From Candidatus Moraniibacteriota bacterium (GTDB lineage: Bacteria > Patescibacteriota > Minisyncoccia > CAIUEV01 > JAHKAQ01), in NCBI GenBank assembly GCA_014729445.1, contig WJJX01000016.1:1-10846 (forward strand): DNA of 10,846 nucleotides, given 5' to 3'. Under the pieces are notes generated by a model. That model saw nothing but the letters and a program-made list of their open reading frames with translations. It had not been told where the DNA came from and did no database searches. Positions 1 to 7,316 of the stretch are shown piece after piece. A program made the position numbers and the translations under genes. Position 1 is the first letter of the stretch, and each line of letters starts with the position of its first letter.

Positions 1-22
1 ATGTAAAACCCTTCCCAACCTC

Positions 23-904
23 TCACTTTTCCAACCAACGCCTGAAATCCCTGCCGAATTCCCCATTCATTTTTGCAAAATCAACCACCGCTTTCAGATA
101 TTCCAGTTTATTCCCGCAATCATATCTCTTCCCCTCGATTCTACAAGCATAAATCGGCTTATTCTTGCCTAAATTAGAAAAAGCATCTGAAATCCAAATC
201 TCTCCCCCTATTCCCGGTTCGGTCTCTCTCAAAGCCTCAAAAATTGAGGGAGTCAAAATATATCTACCGGGATTGGCTAAATTGGAAGGCGCTTTCTCTA
301 TTTTCGGTTTTTCAACAATCGCCTCCACTTCAAAAACCTCCCTGTCCTTTTTATCCGGATAAGAAGCCTTTATCACTCCACATTTAACAACTTGCTGCTT
401 TGCAACTTCGATAACTCCGATCATTTCTTCAACAATCTCGTTTTTATAATAAGCTCTAAGCATTTGTCTTATAGCCGGCTCTTTGGCATAAATTAAATCA
501 TCGGCATTGCAAAAAACAAAAGCCTGCCCGTTAACCGCTTTTTCCGCACATAACAAAGCATGGCCATTGCCCAACTGCTTGTCCTGTCTAACATATGTAA
601 AACTAATCATTTTTCTTAAATCATCAAATTCCTTCAAGGACTCAAACATTCCGTTTTTCAACAAAGCCTCTTCAAATTCCGGCAGATAATCAAAATGGTC
701 CTCGATAGCTCGCTTATTCCTGCCGGTCACAAATATGATCTCTTCAATCCCGGACTGAATGCATTCTTCAACAATATACTGAACCACCGGCTTGTCCACC
801 ACCGGAAGCATCTCCTTTGGCTGCGCTCTGGTTGCCGGAAAAAACCTGGTCCCCAGCCCCGCCACCGGCAAAACCGCTTTCTTGATTTTCTTTTTTTTTG
901 TCAT
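23..904 (-). CDS. galU: UTP--glucose-1-phosphate uridylyltransferase
   Basis: Makes UDP-glucose and pyrophosphate from UTP and glucose-1-phosphate in the cytoplasm, supplying envelope polysaccharide and glycolipid synthesis. The 293-residue protein is close to the usual length of bacterial GalU (about 300). The N-terminal nucleotide-binding loop GLGTRFFPATRAQPKEML lies at residues 16-33. NGHALLCAEK (113-122) and the acidic pair Asp135-Asp136 in CNADD match the uridine and metal-binding parts of the Rossmann-like core. VEKP (197-200) with APSNLANPGRYILTP (205-219), GGEIWISDAF (233-242) and YDCGNKLEYLKA (261-272) are further GalU signatures. The consensus GEIQLTDA reads GEIWISDA here, a mild departure. 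The start chosen is the ATG at 904, six residues before the core strand; only GGAAAA lies directly upstream, so the ribosome site is weak. It ends in TGA. It stands apart from uppP, with an opposing gene between them. Identification is firm. Confidence 0.96.
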   Translation of the reverse strand: MTKKKKIKKAVLPVAGLGTRFFPATRAQPKEMLPVVDKPVVQYIVEECIQSGIEEIIFVTGRNKRAIEDHFDYLPEFEEALLKNGMFESLKEFDDLRKMISFTYVRQDKQLGNGHALLCAEKAVNGQAFVFCNADDLIYAKEPAIRQMLRAYYKNEIVEEMIGVIEVAKQQVVKCGVIKASYPDKKDREVFEVEAIVEKPKIEKAPSNLANPGRYILTPSIFEALRETEPGIGGEIWISDAFSNLGKNKPIYACRIEGKRYDCGNKLEYLKAVVDFAKMNGEFGRDFRRWLEK

Positions 905-995
905 TTTTCCAATTTTTTATTTCAATTTTTCTTTTTTTTCAAAAATTCCAAACCCGACTTCTTAATCACCTGAGTCTATCCAAGTAATAAAATTT

Positions 996-1024
996 TTGCA
1001 AATTCAACAATTATCTATTATTAT
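996..1024 (+). promoter_or_regulatory. Candidate sigma-70 promoter for the 178-residue orphan gene
   Basis: TTGCAA (996-1001), a 17 bp spacer, then TATTAT (1019-1024) fit a housekeeping promoter and would start transcription near 1031, about 48 bases before the ATG at 1079. TTGCAA is its own reverse complement; on the minus strand it is followed 17 bp later by TAGACT, so the same box could also serve a weaker promoter for galU. This is a by-eye match in AT-rich DNA, so chance similarity is possible. Confidence 0.4.
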
Positions 1025-1078
1025 AGCCAGAAAGTAAAAATTACATTGAAATTTTTAATAAAAACTTTAACCTAATAA

Positions 1079-1615
1079 ATGTCCAACTCATTTGAAAAAA
1101 CCGCCCCAAATTTCGATCCGATTATTTTTAATCCTTTCAAGCAATCAAAGAGTAGATATGAAAGAGGCCACCCAAGAACAATAGGAATCTATCGTAAGTA
1201 TCTAAAAAACAACCCCAAGATTATGGAAATGCAGACAGGGCAGGCAATAATCTCAAAGGAACCAATAATCGCTTTCAATCTAAACCCAAGCTATCTTATC
1301 TCAAGAAACAACCGAGGCCAATTTGCTCTTATAAACATTATCGGCATAGCTCCTAATATATATATCCCTTTCCTAAAAAAGAACCTTCAAAATGAAAAAA
1401 ATGAAAAATTACCAAGCTATCTTATCAATAACCTGATAAAGTGTAAGCTGGAATCTCGGTTGAAAAAATACCAACAAATAATTGAATTAAAAGGTTTAGA
1501 ATATTTTAATCCAAAAGCCCAAATCGATATTATCCTCGACCCAAGCTTAAAAAAGCTTTGTATAATTTCCAATAATCACTTAATTGAAAAAAATCTTGAT
1601 TCAATTCTCACATAA
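1079..1615 (+). CDS. Hypothetical protein, 178 residues, family not recognised
   Basis: I do not recognise this family. The protein is basic and rich in Lys, Asn and Ile, with no signal peptide and no clear membrane segment. The middle is hydrophobic (ALINIIGIAPNIYIPFL, about residues 82-98) and is followed by a Lys/Glu-rich stretch likely to be helical (about 99-140). The pentapeptide PSYLI occurs twice, at residues 70-74 and 112-116, encoded by an identical 15-base string. It is the only complete plus-strand gene in the window and has a plausible promoter at 996-1024. The ATG at 1079 is the first in frame and lacks a Shine-Dalgarno sequence. Its TAA stop lies inside the 3' end of uppP (8 bp tail-to-tail overlap). 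The uninterrupted frame and a codon bias like that of the neighbours support a real gene. It could be lineage-restricted or acquired. Confidence 0.75.
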   Translation: MSNSFEKTAPNFDPIIFNPFKQSKSRYERGHPRTIGIYRKYLKNNPKIMEMQTGQAIISKEPIIAFNLNPSYLISRNNRGQFALINIIGIAPNIYIPFLKKNLQNEKNEKLPSYLINNLIKCKLESRLKKYQQIIELKGLEYFNPKAQIDIILDPSLKKLCIISNNHLIEKNLDSILT

Positions 1616-2489
1616 CAAAAAACCCGATCAAAAAAATCAAAAGCGCTAAAAATATTCTATAATAACCAAAACCTTGAAAATTATTTGTTGAAACATATTT
1701 AAGCAAGTATTTAATCGCCAAGAAACCGACCGAAAAAGAAACTATAATGCTTAACAATAAGGGGGCGATATCAACACTTCCGTCAAACAATTGAGGCAGC
1801 TTGATCAATGAAGCTCCGGCTACAATCGGAATCGACAAAATAAAAGAAAATCGCGCCGCTTCGGCCCTTTTTAAACCCAGAAACAAAGCGCTGGTAATGG
1901 TTATTCCTGATCTTGAAGTCCCGGGGATAACCGCCAAAGCCTGACTTACTCCGATTAAGAAAGCTTTCCAAACAGGAATACTGCCTATTCCCTTATGGTT
2001 GGAGGACTCTGCTTTCCGATCCTTTGCCCCGGCAAATTTTTTTTCACTATAAGCGTCCGCCACCATTAACAAAACACCGTAAAACATTAGAGTTCCGCCA
2101 ACCAGAAAAGAATTTCTGGTATAAATCTCCACCCAGTTTTGTAAAAACAAACCTGCCAGAGCACCGGGAATAGTGGCAAGGACAATCAAAACAAAAATTT
2201 TAAATTCTTTGGCTCTGACAAACCAAGCCGCTCTGCCTTTCTTTTGATCGAAAAGTAGAGAAATTTTATATAAAAATCTCCTTGAGTAAGAGTATAGATC
2301 GGGCCAAAAATAAACAATCAAAGCGGCCAAAGTTCCAAAATGCAACGCCACGTCAAAAGCCAAATCGTTATCCCCCAAATCAATTCCCAGTTCATGAGCC
2401 AAAACCAAATGTCCGGAGGATGAAATCGGCAAAAACTCCCCCAAACCCTGAATAATCCCCAAAATTATTGCTTGTAAAACTTGAATCAT
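1608..2489 (-). CDS. uppP: Undecaprenyl-diphosphatase UppP (BacA family)
   Basis: Integral membrane phosphatase that removes one phosphate from undecaprenyl diphosphate, recycling the lipid carrier used for peptidoglycan and other surface polymers; family members confer bacitracin resistance when abundant. The 293-residue protein has both family signatures. The first is QGLGEFLPISSSGHLVL at 14-30, with the (E/Q)xxxE pair Gln14/Glu18 and His27. The second is PGTSRSGITI at 189-198, with the conserved Arg193. FDVALHFGTLAALIVYF (45-61) matches the conserved second helix region, and several more hydrophobic segments follow. A polar loop at about 148-170, rich in Lys and Ser, makes the protein slightly longer than typical members. 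Start is the ATG at 2489; AGG lies six bases upstream. It is the last gene of a probable operon, 21 bp after trhP. No terminator hairpin is visible behind it, so transcription may run antisense into the 178-residue gene. Confidence 0.96.
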   Translation of the reverse strand: MIQVLQAIILGIIQGLGEFLPISSSGHLVLAHELGIDLGDNDLAFDVALHFGTLAALIVYFWPDLYSYSRRFLYKISLLFDQKKGRAAWFVRAKEFKIFVLIVLATIPGALAGLFLQNWVEIYTRNSFLVGGTLMFYGVLLMVADAYSEKKFAGAKDRKAESSNHKGIGSIPVWKAFLIGVSQALAVIPGTSRSGITITSALFLGLKRAEAARFSFILSIPIVAGASLIKLPQLFDGSVDIAPLLLSIIVSFSVGFLAIKYLLKYVSTNNFQGFGYYRIFLALLIFLIGFFVM

Positions 2490-2510
2490 TTCGGCCTAAC
2501 GTTTAATTTT

Positions 2511-3761
2511 TTATTTCTTTTTGACCAAACTTCTTAATATACTCCAACGATCTAGTGGCTCACTGAATTTAATATACCAAATTTTTTGAGTTCCTCCATG
2601 GGCGGATTCTTGAGGTTTTTTATTTTGATCCCAAATATCTAAAACTTTTAAAGTCCGTATTTTTTCTTTGTCAACAACATCCAAAAAAGAACCTTTGAAA
2701 ATAGCGTTATGCACAAATATCGAATAGTAGCCCGCTTTAAATAACTCTTCATCCTGCTTTGACTCCCAAACCTCGCCCACCATTTCGTAATCGCTTGAAT
2801 TTCTGGAATCCCGATAATTTTGAATCGACTCGTCAGGACCAAAAGCAAAACCCGTCGTGTATTCTCTATTCCCCAATTTACTAAATTCTTTTTTCGCTTC
2901 CCTGACCACCGATTCTCTTTTCTTTCCCGAAACATCCAAGGCCTGCCTGTAATATTTAACCACCACCGCCAAATAATAAAGGCTTTTGTTTCTGCCTTCT
3001 ATTTTTAAACTCGAAACACCCGCCTTTTCAAGTTCGTCCAGATATTCGATCAGGCAGAGATCCTTGCTGTTAAAAATATAAGCCTCTCCATTAGCCTCTT
3101 CAATCAGCATCTCCTTTTTCGGTCTTTTATTTTTAAATTTTTTTTGACCGCCTTCCTTGATAACCCACGGCCACCGGCAGGGCTGAGTGCACCTGCCCTG
3201 ATTAGCGCTTTTTTGATTAATCCAAGCCGACAACATACAACGGCCGGAATAAGCCATACACATCGCCCCATGAACAAAATACTCCAATTCGATATTTTTC
3301 ACCTTTTTTTCCGCCTCTGAAACTTCTTTAAGCTTCATCTCTCTTGCCAAAATAATCCTTTTAACTCCCTGTTTTTTCCAAAATTCAATGGATCGATAAT
3401 TAATACAATTGGCCTGAGTAGAAAGATGAATCTCCTGCCTGGAATATTTTGTCCTGATAAAATCAATCACTCCGGGATCGGAAACAATCAAAGCATCCGG
3501 TTTCATCTTAATTATTTGAGCAAGCTCTTTTTCTATTTTTTCCAATTGACTGTTATGGGGATAAATATTCACAGTCACATAAACTTTTTTATTTCTCGCG
3601 TGAGCGTATTTTATTCCCAAAGCCAGATCATCCTTGGTAAATTGATTTACCCGGCCGCCTCTCAGGGAAAAATCAGGCAGACCGCAGTAAACGGCATCGG
3701 CTCCATAATGCAACGCGTATTTTAATTTTTTAAAACTGCCTGCCGGCGCTAATAACTCCAT
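2511..3761 (-). CDS. trhP: Peptidase U32 family protein, TrhP/YrrO-type tRNA uridine-34 hydroxylation protein
   Basis: Despite the name, U32 proteins of this type are not known chiefly as proteases: E. coli TrhP (YegQ) and B. subtilis YrrO are needed for prephenate-dependent 5-hydroxylation of wobble uridine in tRNA. The 416-residue length fits YrrO (about 420), and is far shorter than RlhA. MELLAPAGSFKKLKYALHYG at the N-terminus and the ADAVYCG strand open the TIM-barrel-like domain. The U32 signature YFVHGAMCMAYSGRCMLS (161-178) and RCTQPCRW (190-197) give four cysteines (168, 175, 191, 195) in the arrangement expected to hold an Fe-S cluster. SLKIEGRNKSLYY (251-263) is also typical. The C-terminal part (about 325-410) matches the small beta-barrel U32_C domain. 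The start at 3761 is supported by GGAAAG at 3765-3770, the clearest Shine-Dalgarno in the window. It lies 18 bp after the lipoprotein gene and 21 bp before uppP. The exact paralogue (TrhP or a sister group) is less sure than the family. Confidence 0.85.
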   Translation of the reverse strand: MELLAPAGSFKKLKYALHYGADAVYCGLPDFSLRGGRVNQFTKDDLALGIKYAHARNKKVYVTVNIYPHNSQLEKIEKELAQIIKMKPDALIVSDPGVIDFIRTKYSRQEIHLSTQANCINYRSIEFWKKQGVKRIILAREMKLKEVSEAEKKVKNIELEYFVHGAMCMAYSGRCMLSAWINQKSANQGRCTQPCRWPWVIKEGGQKKFKNKRPKKEMLIEEANGEAYIFNSKDLCLIEYLDELEKAGVSSLKIEGRNKSLYYLAVVVKYYRQALDVSGKKRESVVREAKKEFSKLGNREYTTGFAFGPDESIQNYRDSRNSSDYEMVGEVWESKQDEELFKAGYYSIFVHNAIFKGSFLDVVDKEKIRTLKVLDIWDQNKKPQESAHGGTQKIWYIKFSEPLDRWSILRSLVKKK

Positions 3762-3779
3762 CTGCTTTCCAAATAAAAA

Positions 3780-4256
3780 TTATTCCGAAGCGGAGACCTC
3801 AAATTTCTTCACTACCCCTCCATTTGTTAATTCCTCCGTCAGGTGAACATTAACTTTATAATCGCCCTCTTTAACTCCCTCCAAAATAAAATTCGAACAC
3901 TGTTCTTTTTTAACCGAAGCGCAGTCTTTTTCACAAAAATCTTCAATTATGAAAAGTTCGATCGTATCATCCTCCTTTAAAAAGGCTCTTGTCTCCTTGA
4001 ATTTGCTTCCCCGGGATCCAATATTAGTCGAAAACTCCAAACTAAGTTTTTTTCTTTTGGGCCATTCATATTTCAAATCCTCGCTCTCACAGACTTTCCC
4101 ATCTTCGCCTTGATTAATTTCAACCTCTATTTCTTTGCCCAAACCCAGCTCTTTTATCCTCTGCTTCTCCAAAGATCTCTCCTTGGAACAACCGCAGCCG
4201 GCCAAACAAAAAGTCAGCATAAGGCCAAAAATCAAAAATTTGTTTCTCATATTCAT
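3780..4256 (-). CDS. Small predicted lipoprotein of unknown function
   Basis: The 158-residue protein begins with a short positive segment (MNMRNK), a hydrophobic core (FLIFGLMLTFCL) and a lipobox LAGC at 18-21, so Cys21 should be lipidated and the protein anchored outside the cell membrane. A second Cys follows at 23. The mature part is acidic and Lys/Glu-rich, and has a cluster of cysteines in FCEKDCASVKKEQC near residues 108-121 that could form disulfides or bind a metal. The last third (ILEGVKEGDYKVNVHLTEE) resembles an Ig-like or beta-sandwich strand pattern, which is inference only. An alternative start two codons in (MRNKF) would also keep the signal. It is the first gene of a probable operon with trhP and uppP. 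Upstream TTGAAT and TAAGAT boxes about 16 bp apart are a weak promoter candidate. I recognise no family. Confidence 0.8.
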   Translation of the reverse strand: MNMRNKFLIFGLMLTFCLAGCGCSKERSLEKQRIKELGLGKEIEVEINQGEDGKVCESEDLKYEWPKRKKLSLEFSTNIGSRGSKFKETRAFLKEDDTIELFIIEDFCEKDCASVKKEQCSNFILEGVKEGDYKVNVHLTEELTNGGVVKKFEVSASE

Positions 4257-4351
4257 TTTTCTTAAATTTATTCTATTTAAAAACTAAAAACCTCCAAGAC
4301 ACCTATCTTATATTAAAATAAAAAAAATTCAAACTCAAACACCATCAAGCC

Positions 4352-4390
4352 AAAAGTCATAACCGGGAGACTTCAGTCCCCGGTTATGAC
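4352..4390 (-). terminator. Strong hairpin terminator downstream of the glycyl-tRNA synthetase genes
   Basis: GTCATAACCGGG (4356-4367) and CCCGGTTATGAC (4379-4390) form a perfect 12 bp inverted repeat; GACT/AGTC inside the loop can add pairs. On the minus strand the hairpin is followed by TTTT (4352-4355), so it probably ends transcription 40 bases after the second synthetase stop. The U-run is short. The other strand has no T-run, so the hairpin should act in one direction. It could also belong to a dispersed repeat family. Confidence 0.75.
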
Positions 4391-4429
4391 GAATGACAAA
4401 AACAAAACTTTCTTGTAACTATCAAGATC

Positions 4430-5833
4430 CTATTTCTCAAACTCCTCCAAAAAATACGCTTCCAACTTCCCAATCTCCACCCTTTTCTGCTCCATCGTAT
4501 CTCGATCCCGAACCGTCACTTTTCCATCCTCCAAACTGTCAAAATCAATTGTAACACAGTAAGGCGTCCCTATTTCATCTTGTCTTCTGTATCTCTTGCC
4601 GACATTTCCATTGGAATCAAAATCGCAAACATAACTCTCTTTTAATTCATCATACACTTCCTTGGCTTTTTCCACTAATTCGGGCTTATTTTTAAGCAAA
4701 GGAAAAACAGCTAGCTTATAAGGCGCCAGCTTCTTGTCCAATTTCAAAACAATTCGATCATTTTCTTTGTCTTCAAAAAAACCATCAACCAAAGTCATTA
4801 AAAACATCCGATTTACTCCCACCGCCGGCTCAATTACATGAGGAACAAACTTTTTGTTTGTCTTTGGATCTGTATAGGTCAAATTCTCCTTAGAGTATTC
4901 CACATGCTGCTTCAAGTCATAATCGGTCCGATAGGCGATTCCCCATAGCTCCTTCCAGCCAAAAGGATAATTATAATCCAAATCATAAGTGTCTTTGCTG
5001 TAATGAGATCTTTCCTTGTCGGTATGTCTTCTCCAGCGAAGATTTTTCTCCTTTACGCCTAAAATTTCTGTGATAAATTTCCACATGGAATCCTGCCAGG
5101 ACTTGAAAAGCTTCTTCCAGTCGGTCTCATCCGGATTAAAAAAGTACTCTATTTCAGCCTGTTCAAACTCCAGAGTTCTAAACACAAACTGCCCGGTCGT
5201 AATTTCATTTCTAAAACTCTTTCCAATCTGTCCCACCCCAAAAGGCAGTTTGACCCTGTTCGAATCCAGAACCTGCTTGAAATTAGTAAAAATACCCTGA
5301 GCGGTTTCACCTCGCAAATAGACCTTGGCCTTTTCCCCGGAAACCGAACCAATAGCTGTTTCAAAAAGCAAATTAAAAGCCTTGGGTTGGGTAATCTCAT
5401 TCCCATCCGGACTTTTTAATTCATATTTTTTAATAAAATCGGTCATCTCTTTAATATCCAAATCTTCAACCACTAAATCTTTAAACTCTTCCTTGCCTTC
5501 TATAAATTCCTCAATTAAATGATCGGCTCGATATCTCTTATGGGTTTTTTTATCCTCCACCATTGGATCATTAAAAGAGCCTACATGTCCTGAAGCCAAC
5601 CAAGTTTTAGGATGAAGCATAATTTGAGAATCAATCCCCACCATATCCTGTCTTTTGTTCACAAATTCCCTCCACCAGAGATTTCGAATGTTTCGAAGCA
5701 ATTCAGCCCCCATCGGTCCGTAATCATAGGAATTGGCCAAACCGCCGTAAATTTCACTAGTCGGATAAATAAAACCCCGCCGCTTACAAAGCGACACAAT
5801 CTTATCCATCGTTTTTTCTTCTTTTTTCGCCAT
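4430..5833 (-). CDS. glyQS: Glycine--tRNA ligase, single-chain (dimeric type), second copy
   Basis: Class II synthetase that charges tRNA-Gly with glycine using ATP in the cytoplasm; 467 residues is normal for the alpha2 type. SEIYGGLANSYDYGPMG (26-42) and HPKTWLASGHVGSFNDP (74-90) are GlyRS signatures. YLRGETAQGIF (172-182), class II motif 2 FRNEITTGQFVFRTLEFEQ (207-225), GWKELWGIAYRTDYDL (292-307) and motif 3 around GVNR (339-342) make the catalytic core. The anticodon-binding domain covers about 370-467, with KRYRRQDEIGTPYCVTIDF (413-431). The motif-3 segment reads VIEPAVG, while most family members have VIEPS; that Ser contacts the glycine substrate in known GlyRS structures, so Ala337 is unusual. 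It follows the other GlyRS gene by 18 bp, has no Shine-Dalgarno, and should be made from the T-box-controlled transcript. Overall it looks the more conventional of the two copies. Confidence 0.95.
   Translation of the reverse strand: MAKKEEKTMDKIVSLCKRRGFIYPTSEIYGGLANSYDYGPMGAELLRNIRNLWWREFVNKRQDMVGIDSQIMLHPKTWLASGHVGSFNDPMVEDKKTHKRYRADHLIEEFIEGKEEFKDLVVEDLDIKEMTDFIKKYELKSPDGNEITQPKAFNLLFETAIGSVSGEKAKVYLRGETAQGIFTNFKQVLDSNRVKLPFGVGQIGKSFRNEITTGQFVFRTLEFEQAEIEYFFNPDETDWKKLFKSWQDSMWKFITEILGVKEKNLRWRRHTDKERSHYSKDTYDLDYNYPFGWKELWGIAYRTDYDLKQHVEYSKENLTYTDPKTNKKFVPHVIEPAVGVNRMFLMTLVDGFFEDKENDRIVLKLDKKLAPYKLAVFPLLKNKPELVEKAKEVYDELKESYVCDFDSNGNVGKRYRRQDEIGTPYCVTIDFDSLEDGKVTVRDRDTMEQKRVEIGKLEAYFLEEFEK
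4452..4601 (-). repeat. 150 bp block nearly identical to 5871-6020 (copy in the second GlyRS gene)
   Basis: Aligned base for base with 5871-6020 (offset 1419), I count 15 mismatches in 150, including an exact 38-base run at 4485-4522. It codes for the end of the anticodon-binding domain. Similarity drops sharply at the upstream edge, just before KRYRRQDE. Outside this block the two genes are much less alike. Confidence 0.9.
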
Positions 5834-5851
5834 TTTAATTTAAATTAATTC

Positions 5852-7288
5852 TTAATTAAACTTTCCATTGAAATACTCCTCCAACTTCTCAATCTCCACT
5901 CTCTTCTGCTCCATCGTATCTCGATCCCGAACCGTCACTTTCCCATCCTCCAAACTCTCAAAATCAATCGTAACGCAATAAGGCGTTCCGATTTCATCTT
6001 GTCTTCGGTATCTTTTTCCGATCGATTGAGTGATGTCATGTTCTGTCATATATTTTGTTCTTAAATTATCCCAAATTTTATTCGAGAGTTTTAATAATTC
6101 TTTTTTCTTAAACAAGGGCATAATTGCAATTTTTATCGGTGCCAATCGCTTTGGCAGACAAAGCACTGTTCTTATCTCCTTGTTCTTCAATTTCTCTTCT
6201 TTATAGAACTTCTCAAACATAATATAGATCAGCCTTTCTACCCCAAAAGACGTTTCAATGACATTCGGAACAAAACTTGTCCCCGTTTTTTCATCCTTGT
6301 AAGTAAAATCCTTTTTACTATATTTTCCATGTCTTGATAAATCCCAATCTCCTCTGTGGTTCATGGGAGAACATTCCAGCCATCGTCCGTTGGCCATTTT
6401 TATTTCAAAATCTTTTTGCTTTTTGCAATAATGACTCATTTCCGCCTCAGGTATTTCCCTTAATCGAATATCCTTTTTAGAAATATTTAATATCTCAACC
6501 AAAAATTTTTCCACAAAAAATTTCTCCCACTTCTCATAAGCCTCAAAAGAGTCTTTAGGGCTTACAAAATATTCAAACTCCATTTGCTCAAATTCTCTCA
6601 TTCTAAGGACAAATTGTTTTGTCGTAATCTCGTTTCTAAAAACTTTTCCCATTTGAGCAACACCAAAAGGCAACTTCATTCTCATGGTTTCCATAATATT
6701 TTTATACTGCAAAAAAATCACTTGACAGGTTTCCCCTCTTAAATAAACCGACTGCTTTGTCTGTTCGGTTGCTCCAAGTCTCGCTTCTACTAGCAAATTG
6801 AAAACCTTTGGAAGAGTTAGCTCATTCCCCTTAGGGCTTTTTATTTTTTCCTCGCTCAAAATCCGACCCATTTCCTCAATAGTCAATTCACAAACGTCTT
6901 TATATTCACCCAATATTTTTTTAGACAACTCCTTTTGATCAATCTTATTTTCTTCACAATAATCTTCAATAATATGATCGGCCCGAAGTCTCTCGTGTGT
7001 TTTTTTGTCCTCAACCAAAGGATCGCTAAAAGACTCAACATGACCGGAAGCTTCCCAGGTCCTGGGATGACAGATAATCGCTCCGTCCAAACCAACCACA
7101 TCCGCCTGATCCCTAACCATTAAGTTCCACCAAGCCTCCTTTAAATTATTTTTCAAAATCGCTCCAATTGGCCCAAAATCATAAGTCGCCGAAAATCCCC
7201 CATAAATCTCTGAAGAAGGGATAATAAAGCCTCTGCGCTTGCACAAATTAACAATTTTTTCCATCAAATTCTCTTCTTTTTTCGCCAT
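5852..7288 (-). CDS. glyQS: Glycine--tRNA ligase paralogue, single-chain type, first copy after the T-box
   Basis: Second GlyRS of the tandem pair, 478 residues from the ATG at 7288. The frame stays open a further 29 codons upstream, but that part would translate the T-box terminator, and the two paralogues align from MAKKEE, so 7288 is preferred. SEIYGGFSATYDFGPIG (26-42), SGHVESFSDP (81-90), motif 2 FRNEITTKQFVLRMREFEQ (217-235), HRGDWDL (311-317) and motif 3 near GVERL (349-353) are present. The anticodon domain carries KRYRRQDEIGTPYCVTIDF (425-443). Departures from the family: YLRGETCQVIF (182-192) where RGETAQGIF is usual, GRWLECSPMN (301-310) where GW.E..GIA is usual, and VIETSFG (343-349) where VIEPS is usual. 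Key acidic residues and the Arg are kept, so it is probably active. It may be specialised for a particular tRNA-Gly or condition, which is inference. The gene directly follows the glycine T-box leader. Confidence 0.9.
   Translation of the reverse strand: MAKKEENLMEKIVNLCKRRGFIIPSSEIYGGFSATYDFGPIGAILKNNLKEAWWNLMVRDQADVVGLDGAIICHPRTWEASGHVESFSDPLVEDKKTHERLRADHIIEDYCEENKIDQKELSKKILGEYKDVCELTIEEMGRILSEEKIKSPKGNELTLPKVFNLLVEARLGATEQTKQSVYLRGETCQVIFLQYKNIMETMRMKLPFGVAQMGKVFRNEITTKQFVLRMREFEQMEFEYFVSPKDSFEAYEKWEKFFVEKFLVEILNISKKDIRLREIPEAEMSHYCKKQKDFEIKMANGRWLECSPMNHRGDWDLSRHGKYSKKDFTYKDEKTGTSFVPNVIETSFGVERLIYIMFEKFYKEEKLKNKEIRTVLCLPKRLAPIKIAIMPLFKKKELLKLSNKIWDNLRTKYMTEHDITQSIGKRYRRQDEIGTPYCVTIDFESLEDGKVTVRDRDTMEQKRVEIEKLEEYFNGKFN
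5871..6020 (-). repeat. 150 bp block nearly identical to 4452-4601 (copy in the first GlyRS gene)
   Basis: This is the partner of 4452-4601, with 135 of 150 bases matching. Only three of about 50 encoded residues differ (Asp/Glu, Gly/Glu, Ala/Glu), and most base changes are silent. A recent conversion or recombination between the two tandem genes explains this better than protein-level constraint does. Confidence 0.9.
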
Positions 7289-7316
7289 TTTATTAAACTT
7301 AATTATTATCGACTTA

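Noticed and set aside
2648..3008. Open frames in other phases or strands inside trhP, gyrA and the GlyRS genes
   Set aside because: They lie wholly within strongly identified genes and show no recognisable domains or start signals.
4452..6020. The near-identical GlyRS blocks as an assembly duplication error
   Set aside because: There are 15 scattered, mostly silent differences, and the flanking sequences differ, which a simple assembly duplication would not give.
4430..7288. Two GlyRS genes as a sign of the UGA=Gly code (Gracilibacteria/SR1)
   Set aside because: UGA ends galU and uppP at their expected lengths, and no gene needs an in-frame UGA.
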